Positions 1-5,257 of a DNA stretch of 6,036 nucleotides are shown in pieces. The notes under the pieces are model-generated. The model was not told where the DNA came from, ran no database searches, and saw only the letters and a list, made by a program, of their open reading frames with translations. This DNA comes from JBFEYJ01 sp041546305 (GTDB lineage: Bacteria; Pseudomonadota; Gammaproteobacteria; Thiohalomonadales; Thiohalomonadaceae), in contig JBFEWO010000159.1 of assembly GCA_041546305.1 (NCBI GenBank), forward strand, positions 1 through 6,036. The letters are read 5' to 3'. The first letter of the stretch is position 1. Each line of letters opens with the position of its first letter. Both the position numbers and the translations under genes were made by a program.

Positions 1-369
1 CTGTTCAAACGCCTGCTGCCGACCGATGCGTTGCCGAAGGCAGAGTACGATGCGGTGATCTGTAACAGCCTGTTGCACCATCTCGACGATCCCAAGGTGT
101 TGTGGCAAACGATCCGGCAGTTTGCCAAGCCTGGCGCGGCGGTTTTTGTCATGGACCTGATGCGCCCGGAAAGCCGGGAAGAGGCTGAGGCAATGCGCCA
201 GCGCTATGCCGCCAATGAGCCGGAGGTGCTGCAGCAGGATTTCTTTAATTCACTGCTCGCGGCCTATACGCCCGAAGAGATAAAGGGGCAGTTGCAGGAG
301 GCAGGCCTGGCCCAGCTCAAGGTGGAAGTTGTCAGCGACAGGCACCTGACCGTCAGCGGTCGAAAATGA
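1..369 (+). CDS. Class I SAM-dependent methyltransferase, 3' part (5' end outside window)
   Basis: The reading frame is open from base 1 and ends at a TGA at 367-369, so about 122 C-terminal residues are visible and the start lies upstream. The sequence VICNSLLHHLDDP (from about visible residue 19) is the strand-4 and following-loop motif typical of class I methyltransferases of the methyltransf_11/25 type. It is followed by a helix and then KPGAAVFVMDLMRP, the usual strand-5 segment after a 'L.PGG'-like turn. A short helical insert (EEAEAMRQRYAANEP) and a YTPEEIKGQLQEAGL helix complete the fold. The glycine-rich SAM-binding motif I would lie upstream and cannot be seen. Neither the substrate nor the acceptor atom can be inferred. 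A TTG at 31 is not a credible start because the fold needs the upstream part. Confidence 0.85.
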   Translation: MFKRLLPTDALPKAEYDAVICNSLLHHLDDPKVLWQTIRQFAKPGAAVFVMDLMRPESREEAEAMRQRYAANEPEVLQQDFFNSLLAAYTPEEIKGQLQEAGLAQLKVEVVSDRHLTVSGRK

Positions 370-416
370 TCCCCGCCAACATCTGAGCCTGATCCTCATC
401 TCTTGCAGTAGCACAC

Positions 417-422
417 TATAAT
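417..422 (+). promoter_or_regulatory. Possible -10 element (TATAAT) upstream of the small membrane-protein genes
   Basis: A perfect TATAAT lies 42 bp before the ATG at 465, in the 95-bp gap after the methyltransferase stop. This would place a transcript start near 429 and a leader of about 35 nt. No good -35 hexamer lies 16-18 bp upstream: the region around 393-400 reads TCCTCATC. The TTGCAG at 403-408 is only 8 bp away. The site is therefore a candidate resting on the -10 match alone. Confidence 0.3.
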
Positions 423-464
423 TGCCTCAAGGGTGCCTATAGCCCTGTCATTTGAGGACCCATC

Positions 465-554
465 ATGAGCCAGCCCATGAAACTCCTCTTTGCCTGTCTG
501 GTTTGTCTTGTCGTGGTCGTTTCCCTGGCCTTCCTGCTGCAGTGGTTATTCTGA
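465..554 (+). CDS. Small single-span membrane protein (29 aa), hypothetical
   Basis: An ATG at 465 opens a 29-codon frame ending in TGA at 552-554. The ribosome-binding site GAGGA at 454-458 sits 6 nt before the ATG. The product begins MSQPMKLL and then has an uninterrupted hydrophobic stretch from about residue 7 to 29 (FACLVCLVVVVSLAFLLQW), enough for one transmembrane helix, with two cysteines (residues 11 and 14) inside it. The single lysine before the helix suggests an N-in orientation. It lies 45 bp before the DUF2892 membrane-protein gene on the same strand and could be co-transcribed with it. I recognise no family. The good RBS, the spacing and the hydrophobic coherence support a real gene, but a frame this short can arise by chance. 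An uncleaved signal-like peptide or a leader peptide are alternatives. Confidence 0.5.
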   Translation: MSQPMKLLFACLVCLVVVVSLAFLLQWLF

Positions 555-585
555 ATGGAGTCTCTATACTCAGGGATGAACGGAT

Positions 586-591
586 AGGAGG
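586..591 (+). promoter_or_regulatory. Shine-Dalgarno AGGAGG that decides the DUF2892 start
   Basis: A perfect AGGAGG lies before two in-frame ATGs, at 594 and 600. The spacing is only 2 nt to the first and 8 nt to the second, so 600 is the better start. The protein then begins MKKNMG, which is how many family members start. Confidence 0.75.
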
Positions 592-599
592 ATATGGCT

Positions 600-806
600 A
601 TGAAGAAGAATATGGGAACCACCGATCGAATCGTCCGCCTCATCATCGTCGTGCTTATCGCGCTACTTTATTTTTCCGGCCAGATCACCGGTCTTGCGGC
701 GACCATTCTGGGTATTGTGGCGGTAGTCTTTTTGCTGACAAGTCTTTTCGGTTTTTGCCCGGCTTATGTCCCGTTTAAGATGTCCACTCGTAAGGGCAGT
801 GAATAA
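600..806 (+). CDS. DUF2892 (YgaP-like membrane domain) inner-membrane protein
   Basis: This 68-residue protein has the DUF2892 pattern: a short polar N-terminus MKKNMGTTDRIVR, a first membrane helix at about residues 12-27, a turn (SGQITG), a second helix at about 31-50, then the family's LFGFCPAY ending around residues 49-56 and a short basic tail. The family is a two-helix hairpin in the inner membrane, found alone or fused to a rhodanese domain as in YgaP. The stand-alone form has no established activity. The cysteine in GFCP is typical of the family. The ATG at 600 was chosen over the ATG at 594 because of AGGAGG at 586-591. The gene follows a 29-residue membrane microprotein on the same strand and ends 85 bp before the convergent cbpM stop. 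Confidence 0.85.
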   Translation: MKKNMGTTDRIVRLIIVVLIALLYFSGQITGLAATILGIVAVVFLLTSLFGFCPAYVPFKMSTRKGSE

Positions 807-844
807 TAAAATCGAATTCTGACAGTCGACGGGTTCTCCTCTGG

Positions 845-864
845 CAGGGGGCGTGTGCCCCCTG
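845..864. terminator. GC-rich hairpin between convergent genes, possible bidirectional terminator
   Basis: CAGGGGGC at 845-852 and GCCCCCTG at 857-864 form a perfect 8-bp stem with a GTGT loop. A second short pairing (CTCT 839-842 with AGAG 869-872) could extend it across an internal loop. It lies in the 85-bp gap between the DUF2892 stop (806) and the cbpM stop (892), where a terminator serving both strands is expected. Neither side has a run of T, so it is not a textbook intrinsic terminator. It may instead be a 3'-end protecting stem. Confidence 0.5.
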
Positions 865-891
865 TGTGAGAGAAACGCAGGCAGCAGGTAG

Positions 892-1215
892 TCACTCAAA
901 CAGCCCCCTTTCCAGACGCTCGATTTTTGTCCTTAACTCATCCAGTTCGTCAAGGAGTTCCAGCGCCAGGGCAATGCCCGGGACATTGATCTCCAGGTCG
1001 CGCTGAAGATTGAGGGCACGACGCATTCGAATCAGATCGGGACCGGAGAAGCGCCACTGCTCTGGCTCTTCGCCCTGCGGTTCCAGTACCCCCTCCTGAA
1101 CCAGTTCGATAATGATCTCGATATGCACCGAGCCCCGTTGCGCCAGCTCGGCCAGACTCAGGGTGAGATTCTCATCAAGAATTTCGGCAATGGGGATTAG
1201 ACGTTTCTCACCCAT
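892..1215 (-). CDS. cbpM: Chaperone modulator CbpM (MerR-like)
   Basis: This 107-residue protein has the CbpM layout: an N-terminal MerR-like helix-turn-helix region (about residues 16-65, including LAELAQRGSVHIEIIIELVQ and the WRFSGPDLIRMRRA helix), then LNLQRDLEINVPGIALALEL and a C-terminal leucine-rich helix (about 84-105) likely to coil. In E. coli, CbpM (about 101 residues) binds the J-domain of CbpA and inhibits its co-chaperone activity and DNA binding. The length and arrangement match. The start at 1215 lies only 2 bp after the cbpA stop (1218-1220), so the genes form an operon and are probably translationally coupled. A GAGG inside the end of cbpA lies about 9 nt before the ATG. The protein probably acts by binding its partner rather than as a transcription factor. 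Confidence 0.88.
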   Translation of the reverse strand: MGEKRLIPIAEILDENLTLSLAELAQRGSVHIEIIIELVQEGVLEPQGEEPEQWRFSGPDLIRMRRALNLQRDLEINVPGIALALELLDELDELRTKIERLERGLFE

Positions 1216-1217
1216 GT

Positions 1218-2153
1218 TCAGATGCCTCGCGCCTTGCGTGGATTGAAGGGAAGCTCTTCGGCCATTTTTCGGTAGAACTCACGTGCCCTGCCGCTGTCGG
1301 CAGGCGGTGTCTCGATCCGAAGAATGATGTATTGATCACCTGGCGGTTTGCCGGGTAGTCCTCGGTCCTTTAACCGAAGTTTGCGCCCGCTTTGCGAACC
1401 GGGAGGGATGGCCATTTCGACCTGACCGCCCAGGGTGGGGATCTTGATGCGGGTACCGAGTGCAGCTTCCCACGGCGTAATCGGTAGCTCGAGATAAATG
1501 TCGCGACCGTCGGCATGAAATCGCGGATGCGGTGTAAATACCACCTGCAAGAACAGGTCACCGGCGTGGCCGCCTCCCATCCCCGGCCCCCCCTGGCCAG
1601 CCAGGCGAATATGTTGGCCTTCGGAAATCCCTCGGGGAATCTGGATATTCAGCTGGCGTGTGCGCTGTTGTACGCGGCCTTGTGCATCGACCTCCGGCGT
1701 TTGCAAGGAAAGGGTGCGCGTGCCGCCGAGATAGGCCTCTTCGAGGCTGATTTCGATGGTGGCATGCAGGTCGTCGCCACGCAGACGAAACTCACGCTGC
1801 TCATAACGAAAACCACCGGGATGGCCACCGAAGATCTCGGCAAAAAAATCGCTGAAGCCACCCAGGTCCTCAGCGGTAAATCCCCGCCGAAAGTGGCTCT
1901 CCCAACCCGGGGGCGGGTGGAACTCCTGTCCCTGTTTCCATTGTGAACCCAGTTGATCGTAGGCCTTGCGCTTTTCCTTGTCGCGCAGCACGTGATAGGC
2001 CTCATTGACCTCTTTGAAGCGTGACTCGGCATCCTTTTCCTTGCTGACATCCGGGTGGTATTTGCGTGCCAGCTTTTTGTAGGCGCGCTTGATCTCGTCC
2101 TGAGAGGCGTTGCGCTCGACGCCGAGTATCTTGTAATAGTCCTTGTATTCCAT
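1218..2153 (-). CDS. cbpA: Curved-DNA-binding / class B J-domain co-chaperone CbpA
   Basis: This 311-residue protein matches the length of E. coli CbpA (about 306). Residues 3-68 are a J-domain with the essential HPD at 33-35 (KYHPDV), which stimulates the ATPase of Hsp70/DnaK. A Gly/Phe-rich linker follows at about 88-115 (GFTAEDLGGFSDFFAEIFGG). Two beta-sandwich substrate-binding domains occupy about 118-208 and 210-285. The CxxCxGxG zinc-finger repeats of DnaJ are absent, which separates CbpA (class B) from DnaJ. The C-terminus (about 287-307) resembles the dimerisation segment. The ATG at 2153 is preceded by AAAGG 5 nt upstream. cbpM follows with a 2-bp gap, the usual partner. I could not find a convincing sigma-32 promoter upstream, so its regulation is not evident. 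Confidence 0.93.
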   Translation of the reverse strand: MEYKDYYKILGVERNASQDEIKRAYKKLARKYHPDVSKEKDAESRFKEVNEAYHVLRDKEKRKAYDQLGSQWKQGQEFHPPPGWESHFRRGFTAEDLGGFSDFFAEIFGGHPGGFRYEQREFRLRGDDLHATIEISLEEAYLGGTRTLSLQTPEVDAQGRVQQRTRQLNIQIPRGISEGQHIRLAGQGGPGMGGGHAGDLFLQVVFTPHPRFHADGRDIYLELPITPWEAALGTRIKIPTLGGQVEMAIPPGSQSGRKLRLKDRGLPGKPPGDQYIILRIETPPADSGRAREFYRKMAEELPFNPRKARGI

Positions 2154-2321
2154 GATGACCTTTGCTGCCGAAGACAGGGTGGTTAGCGTGTTTTACACAG
2201 CAACCTGACTGGTTTCAGCATAGGTGAGGTGGCGGCTCAAGCCAATCGTGGATGAGCTTGGCGACGGGGGAGGCTTCGGTTAAGGTGCAAGCTTCCGGAT
2301 TGACCTTGGATACCTGTACCC

Positions 2322-2738
2322 ATGCCGTTTCAAAACCCTTCGCTAGAAACAATTCACTCCTTGTTACAGCAGATCCGCACCATCGCCGTGGTGGGGCTTT
2401 CACCCAAGGCAGGGCGACCCAGTCATAGTGTTTCGGCCGCGATGCAAAGTTTCGGTTACCGCATCATCCCGGTCCGACCGGCAGTCGACGAAGTGCTGGG
2501 GGAAAAGGCCTATCCAGACCTCTATGCCCTGCCGGAAAAACCGGATCTGGTGAATGTGTTTCGAGCCCCGGAACATGTGGGTCCTATCGTCGATGCCTGC
2601 ATTACACTGGGAATTAAGGCGATCTGGCTGCAGGATGGGGTGATTAATGATGCGGCGGCAAACAAAGCATTGGCGGCAGGAATGACGGTGGTAATGGATC
2701 GCTGTATCTATCGTGATTATCTGCAGTTAATGAACTGA
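2322..2738 (+). CDS. CoA-binding Rossmann-fold protein, YccU family
   Basis: This 138-residue protein has the CoA_binding_2 fold. A beta-strand at 20-25 (TIAVVG) leads into the nucleotide-binding loop LSPKAGRPSHSV (26-37). The second strand and loop are YRIIPVRP (46-53), then PDLVNVFRAPEHV (74-86) and KAIWLQDGVIN (99-109), and the C-terminal strand with the conserved VVMDRC (123-128). These are the standard landmarks of the family, which resembles the CoA-binding domain of succinyl-CoA synthetase alpha. The physiological role of stand-alone members is not established. The start at 2322 gives the normal length, but the RBS is weak (TTGGA at 2306-2310, 11 nt away). The gene is divergent from cbpA and convergent with the hydrolase gene, so it is probably monocistronic. 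Confidence 0.88.
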   Translation: MPFQNPSLETIHSLLQQIRTIAVVGLSPKAGRPSHSVSAAMQSFGYRIIPVRPAVDEVLGEKAYPDLYALPEKPDLVNVFRAPEHVGPIVDACITLGIKAIWLQDGVINDAAANKALAAGMTVVMDRCIYRDYLQLMN

Positions 2739-2769
2739 TAAGCCATTCATTACGATGGGGGTATTTCAC

Positions 2770-3831
2770 TTAGAAGAGCTCCTGTTCCATCTCCCGGTAG
2801 ACCATACTCGCATTAGCAGGATGGTTCTCCTCATAGAGACGCGTATTCCGCCAGTCGGGAAAATCTGACCCTTGTGTGGCTTCCAATAGTCCGACACCTT
2901 CTTCCACCGCCCTCCCCATTTCATCGCGCAGGCGCTGGATGTAGGCACGGGTTTGACTGATCATCGGGAATGGTGAGGTTTGTGCGCTGCCGTGGCCAGG
3001 TACCATCAATGATGCATCGGGAAAACGCTCACGCAGCCAATCCAGCCCGTCAATAGCCTGCTCGCTGTGGCCCTCGCCCATGTAAGTGGTGCGTTGGTTG
3101 AAGGCGAGATCGGAGATCCAGAGAATGTTTTCCGGCAACTGGTGAACCACCAGGTCGCCGTGGGAATGGTGCATACCGGCGTTGTAGATATCGAAACGGT
3201 GGTTTCCCAGTTCGATGCGCTTGTTGCTAAAGCGTGCAACGTCGATCAGAAGGTCCGGCCTGACTGCCTCGAAACCCTGCATATCTAGCGGAAGGATCTC
3301 CCGTCGGTAGGCCACAGAGCGGGCCATCCTGTCCGAGTCGAGATAATCGAGCATGCCCTGATGGCCGATGATTTGTACGGCGTCATCGGAGTGGAATGCG
3401 CTCGCCCCGTAGCCATGATCCGGATGGTTGTGGGTGAGTGCCAGGTAGCGAATGGGTTTGTCTGTCACAGTGCGGATCGTGGCAATTAATCGCTGCCCCA
3501 GTTTGGGTGTGCCCAGCGCATCGATCACGAAGACCCCCTCCTCGGTCACCACAAAGCCGGCGTTGCCGTTCCAGCCCCGATTTTCGTCATCCAGCTGGGC
3601 GATGTTACTGAACAGCATGTAGGTGTTGTCGGCGATGCGGTAATAGGGCAACGGCTCGTTCGCGGGGTCGTCGGCGGTCAGCACCATGCTGGGCAATTCG
3701 ATGGTGTCGATCGCGGTAGACGGGAGCCGGTAGCGGTCGGGATGGGCGACCGGGACGGTGGGACCGGATGCGAAGGTTTGGCTGGCCAGGGTGAGGAGTA
3801 GCAGCAGGGGGAGGAGGGGAGAGGAGTTCAT
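2770..3831 (-). CDS. Exported metallo-beta-lactamase-fold metallohydrolase
   Basis: Starting at the ATG at 3831 (RBS AGAGG, 7-nt spacing) gives a 353-residue protein. Residues 1-22 are a Sec-type signal peptide (a leucine-rich core followed by SQTFASG), so the enzyme should be periplasmic or extracytoplasmic. The fold's metal ligands are visible: THNHPDH at 133-139 (H134, H136, D138, H139), HHSHGD at 221-226, WISD with D241, and PGHGS with H280. A dinuclear metal hydrolase is therefore likely, with zinc usual for the fold. The fold includes beta-lactamases, thioesterase-like hydrolases, lactonases and the SoxH-like hydrolases of sulfur and quinoprotein loci. The exported form with HNHPDH resembles the last group, but this is only a suggestion and the substrate is unknown. 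The frame stays open upstream to 4212, but that part lacks coding character and overlaps ackA on the other strand. It is convergent with the CoA-binding gene (31-bp gap). Confidence 0.87.
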   Translation of the reverse strand: MNSSPLLPLLLLLTLASQTFASGPTVPVAHPDRYRLPSTAIDTIELPSMVLTADDPANEPLPYYRIADNTYMLFSNIAQLDDENRGWNGNAGFVVTEEGVFVIDALGTPKLGQRLIATIRTVTDKPIRYLALTHNHPDHGYGASAFHSDDAVQIIGHQGMLDYLDSDRMARSVAYRREILPLDMQGFEAVRPDLLIDVARFSNKRIELGNHRFDIYNAGMHHSHGDLVVHQLPENILWISDLAFNQRTTYMGEGHSEQAIDGLDWLRERFPDASLMVPGHGSAQTSPFPMISQTRAYIQRLRDEMGRAVEEGVGLLEATQGSDFPDWRNTRLYEENHPANASMVYREMEQELF

Positions 3832-3838
3832 GATAATG

Positions 3839-3843
3839 CCTCT
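3839..3843 (-). promoter_or_regulatory. Shine-Dalgarno AGAGG setting the start of the exported hydrolase
   Basis: On the minus strand AGAGG is followed by 7 nt (CATTATC) and then the ATG at 3831, which opens directly into a signal peptide. This decides between the true start and the longer open frame reaching 4212. Confidence 0.75.
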
Positions 3844-3848
3844 GAACC

Positions 3849-3926
3849 TTGTGTCGCTGTCGCGACCGTCGTACTTGAAGCGGGGGCAAGCCCCAGAATT
3901 TGATTCACGTTGTGATAGCGACACAA
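3849..3926. repeat. Inverted repeat (13 bp, one mismatch) enclosing a GC hairpin, between the hydrolase and ackA
   Basis: TTGTGTCGCTGTC at 3849-3861 is matched in inverted orientation by GATAGCGACACAA at 3914-3926 (12 of 13 positions, with a continuous 10-bp core). The 52 bp between them contain a smaller stem GGGG-CAAG-CCCC (3883-3894). The right arm is itself part of two small palindromes: TCAC-GTT-GTGA (3905-3915) and TTGTG-N7-CACAA (3910-3926). The left arm ends only 5 bp from the hydrolase ribosome-binding site. It may be a pair of operator sites or a structured 5' leader. No known regulator motif is matched convincingly. Confidence 0.55.
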
Positions 3927-3933
3927 ACACCCC

Positions 3934-3964
3934 TTGTCCCTTCAGCGTATAAATCCAGTATAGA
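3934..3964 (+). promoter_or_regulatory. Candidate promoter region for ackA-xfp
   Basis: TTGTCC (3934-3939) is followed after 19 bp by TATAGA (3959-3964). A second -10-like TATAAA lies at 3948-3953 without a matching -35. The 19-bp spacer is longer than ideal. The same few bases read TATACT on the minus strand (3962-3957), so the hydrolase promoter could overlap here. The location between divergent genes is right but the boxes are weak. Confidence 0.25.
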
Positions 3965-4051
3965 TGGACACTCTCCCTGCAATCCCTCCCAAAACCACTA
4001 TGTTTAGCTGTGCAGCCGATAGCCCAAACCTGGAGCGTGTACCACGCCGCC

Positions 4052-5227
4052 ATGCACACAGCACTGCTGACGATCAACGCTGGTTCCTCCAGTCTCAAAT
4101 TCGCCCTGTTCTCGCTGGATGAGGTGAAGGCGGGTCCGCAGCGGCGGTATCGGGGACTGGTGGCCAACATCGGTGGTCGTGGAGGATTTTCGGTGCGTGA
4201 TGCCGAGGGCAAGGTGGTGCGCCAGACCGAAGAGGTGGCGAGCGATCACGAAGAGGCCCTTGCCATGACGCTGGCATGGTGCGGGGAGATGCTCGCTGGC
4301 GGCGTGCTGCTGGCGGTAGGTCATCGACTGGTCCATGGGGGCGATCGCTATTTTGAACCGACTCTTGTGGATGAGGCATTGATTTACGCGCTGCGCCGCT
4401 ACGAGCCGCTGGCGCCGTTACACCAGCCCCACAACCTTAATGCCATGGCAGCACTGATACGGCTGCATCCGGAACTGCCACAGATCGCCTGTTTCGATAC
4501 GGCCTTTCATCATACCCAGTCACCGTTTGCGGCCAGTTTTGCGCTGCCGAGACGGTTCGCGCAGGCAGGGATACGCCGCTATGGTTTTCATGGTCTCTCC
4601 TACGAATACCTGGCCGGCGTGATGCCGGAGGTCCTCGGCAAGGCAGCCGACAGGCGCGTGGTGGTGGCACACCTGGGTAATGGCGCCAGCCTGTGTGCGA
4701 TGAAAGCGCGCAAGAGTGTTGCGACCACCATGGGTTTAACGCCGCTGGACGGACTGATGATGGGCACCCGTTGCGGTGCGCTGGATCCAGGGGTGGTGCT
4801 CTACCTGCAACAACACTTGGGCATGAGCACCGCGCAGGTGGCGGAGTTGTTAAACGAACAAAGCGGTCTGCTGGGGGTTTCCGGGATCAGCCCGGACATG
4901 CACACCCTGTTACAGAGCGATGCGCCGTCGGCACGAGAGGCCATCGGGCTGTTTGTCCATCGGGTGTGCCGCGAGCTGGGCTCGATGGCGGCGGCGCTCG
5001 GTGGTCTCGATACCCTGGTCTTCACCGCCGGCATCGGTGAGCATGCCGTCGAGGTGCGTGAGGCGATTCTGGAGCAGTCCGCATGGCTTGGTTTCTCCTT
5101 GGACCATGAGGCCAATCGGCATCACGGCCCCTGCCTGACCACCCCACAGAGCCGCGCCTCGGCCTGGGTGATCGCTACCGATGAGGAGCAGGTGATCGCC
5201 CGTCATACCTGGCGCCTGACGATTTGA
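4052..5227 (+). CDS. ackA: Acetate kinase
   Basis: This 391-residue protein is close to the usual 395-400 of the family (ASKHA fold). It interconverts acetyl-phosphate + ADP and acetate + ATP in the cytoplasm. Signatures are INAGSSSLKF (8-17, with the catalytic-site Asn at 9), VGHRLVHGG (89-97, Arg92), FDTAFH (148-153, Asp149), RRYGFHGLSY (175-184, His180), HLGNGASL (207-214, phosphate loop), GTRCGALDPG (238-247, Arg240), FTAGIGEH (324-331) and the C-terminal TDEEQVIAR (376-384). All key residues of the Methanosarcina enzyme have counterparts. The ATG at 4052 was chosen because family members begin a few residues before the INAGSSS strand. In-frame GTGs at 4037 and 4010 would add residues with no family counterpart. 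The RBS for 4052 is poor: GGAG at 4032-4035 is 16 nt away, so the start is slightly uncertain. A phosphoketolase gene follows 30 bp later. Confidence 0.95.
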   Translation: MHTALLTINAGSSSLKFALFSLDEVKAGPQRRYRGLVANIGGRGGFSVRDAEGKVVRQTEEVASDHEEALAMTLAWCGEMLAGGVLLAVGHRLVHGGDRYFEPTLVDEALIYALRRYEPLAPLHQPHNLNAMAALIRLHPELPQIACFDTAFHHTQSPFAASFALPRRFAQAGIRRYGFHGLSYEYLAGVMPEVLGKAADRRVVVAHLGNGASLCAMKARKSVATTMGLTPLDGLMMGTRCGALDPGVVLYLQQHLGMSTAQVAELLNEQSGLLGVSGISPDMHTLLQSDAPSAREAIGLFVHRVCRELGSMAAALGGLDTLVFTAGIGEHAVEVREAILEQSAWLGFSLDHEANRHHGPCLTTPQSRASAWVIATDEEQVIARHTWRLTI

Positions 5228-5243
5228 GCTATCGACCATGCAA

Positions 5244-5250
5244 AAGGGGG
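5244..5250 (+). promoter_or_regulatory. xfp: Ribosome-binding site (AAGGGGG) of the phosphoketolase gene
   Basis: AAGGGGG precedes the ATG at 5258 by 7 nt, within the 30-bp gap after the ackA stop. It supports 5258 as the start and shows that the second gene has its own good translation signal, in contrast to the weak one of ackA. Confidence 0.65.
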
Positions 5251-5257
5251 AAACCCT

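Noticed and set aside
403..408. TTGCAG as the -35 for the TATAAT at 417
   Set aside because: The spacer is only 8 bp, which is incompatible with a sigma-70 promoter.
452..778. 108-codon frame overlapping both small membrane-protein genes on the plus strand
   Set aside because: It runs out of frame through the DUF2892 gene and gives an arginine/histidine-rich, non-family sequence. The alternative frames have good RBSs and membrane helices.
1515..1946. 143-codon plus-strand frame inside cbpA
   Set aside because: It is the antisense shadow of the CbpA substrate-binding domains and linker, with no family resemblance.
2215..2403. 62-codon minus-strand frame upstream of cbpA
   Set aside because: It overlaps the start of the CoA-binding gene in antisense, has no convincing RBS and shows no recognisable domain. 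The 168-bp gap at 2154-2321 probably holds the cbpA and CoA-binding gene promoters, though I could not place clear boxes in it.
2739..2769. Terminator between the convergent CoA-binding and hydrolase genes
   Set aside because: The 31-bp gap holds only a 4-bp CCAT/ATGG pairing with no T run, so no terminator can be supported.
3905..3926. CRP- or FNR-like operator
   Set aside because: TGTGA-N6-CACAA has only one good CRP half-site, and the nearby TTGAT lacks an ATCAA partner at FNR spacing. The match is too poor to name a regulator.
3832..4212. In-frame 127-codon upstream extension of the hydrolase
   Set aside because: The signal peptide begins at the ATG at 3831 with a good RBS. The extension has no domain character and overlaps the start of ackA on the other strand.
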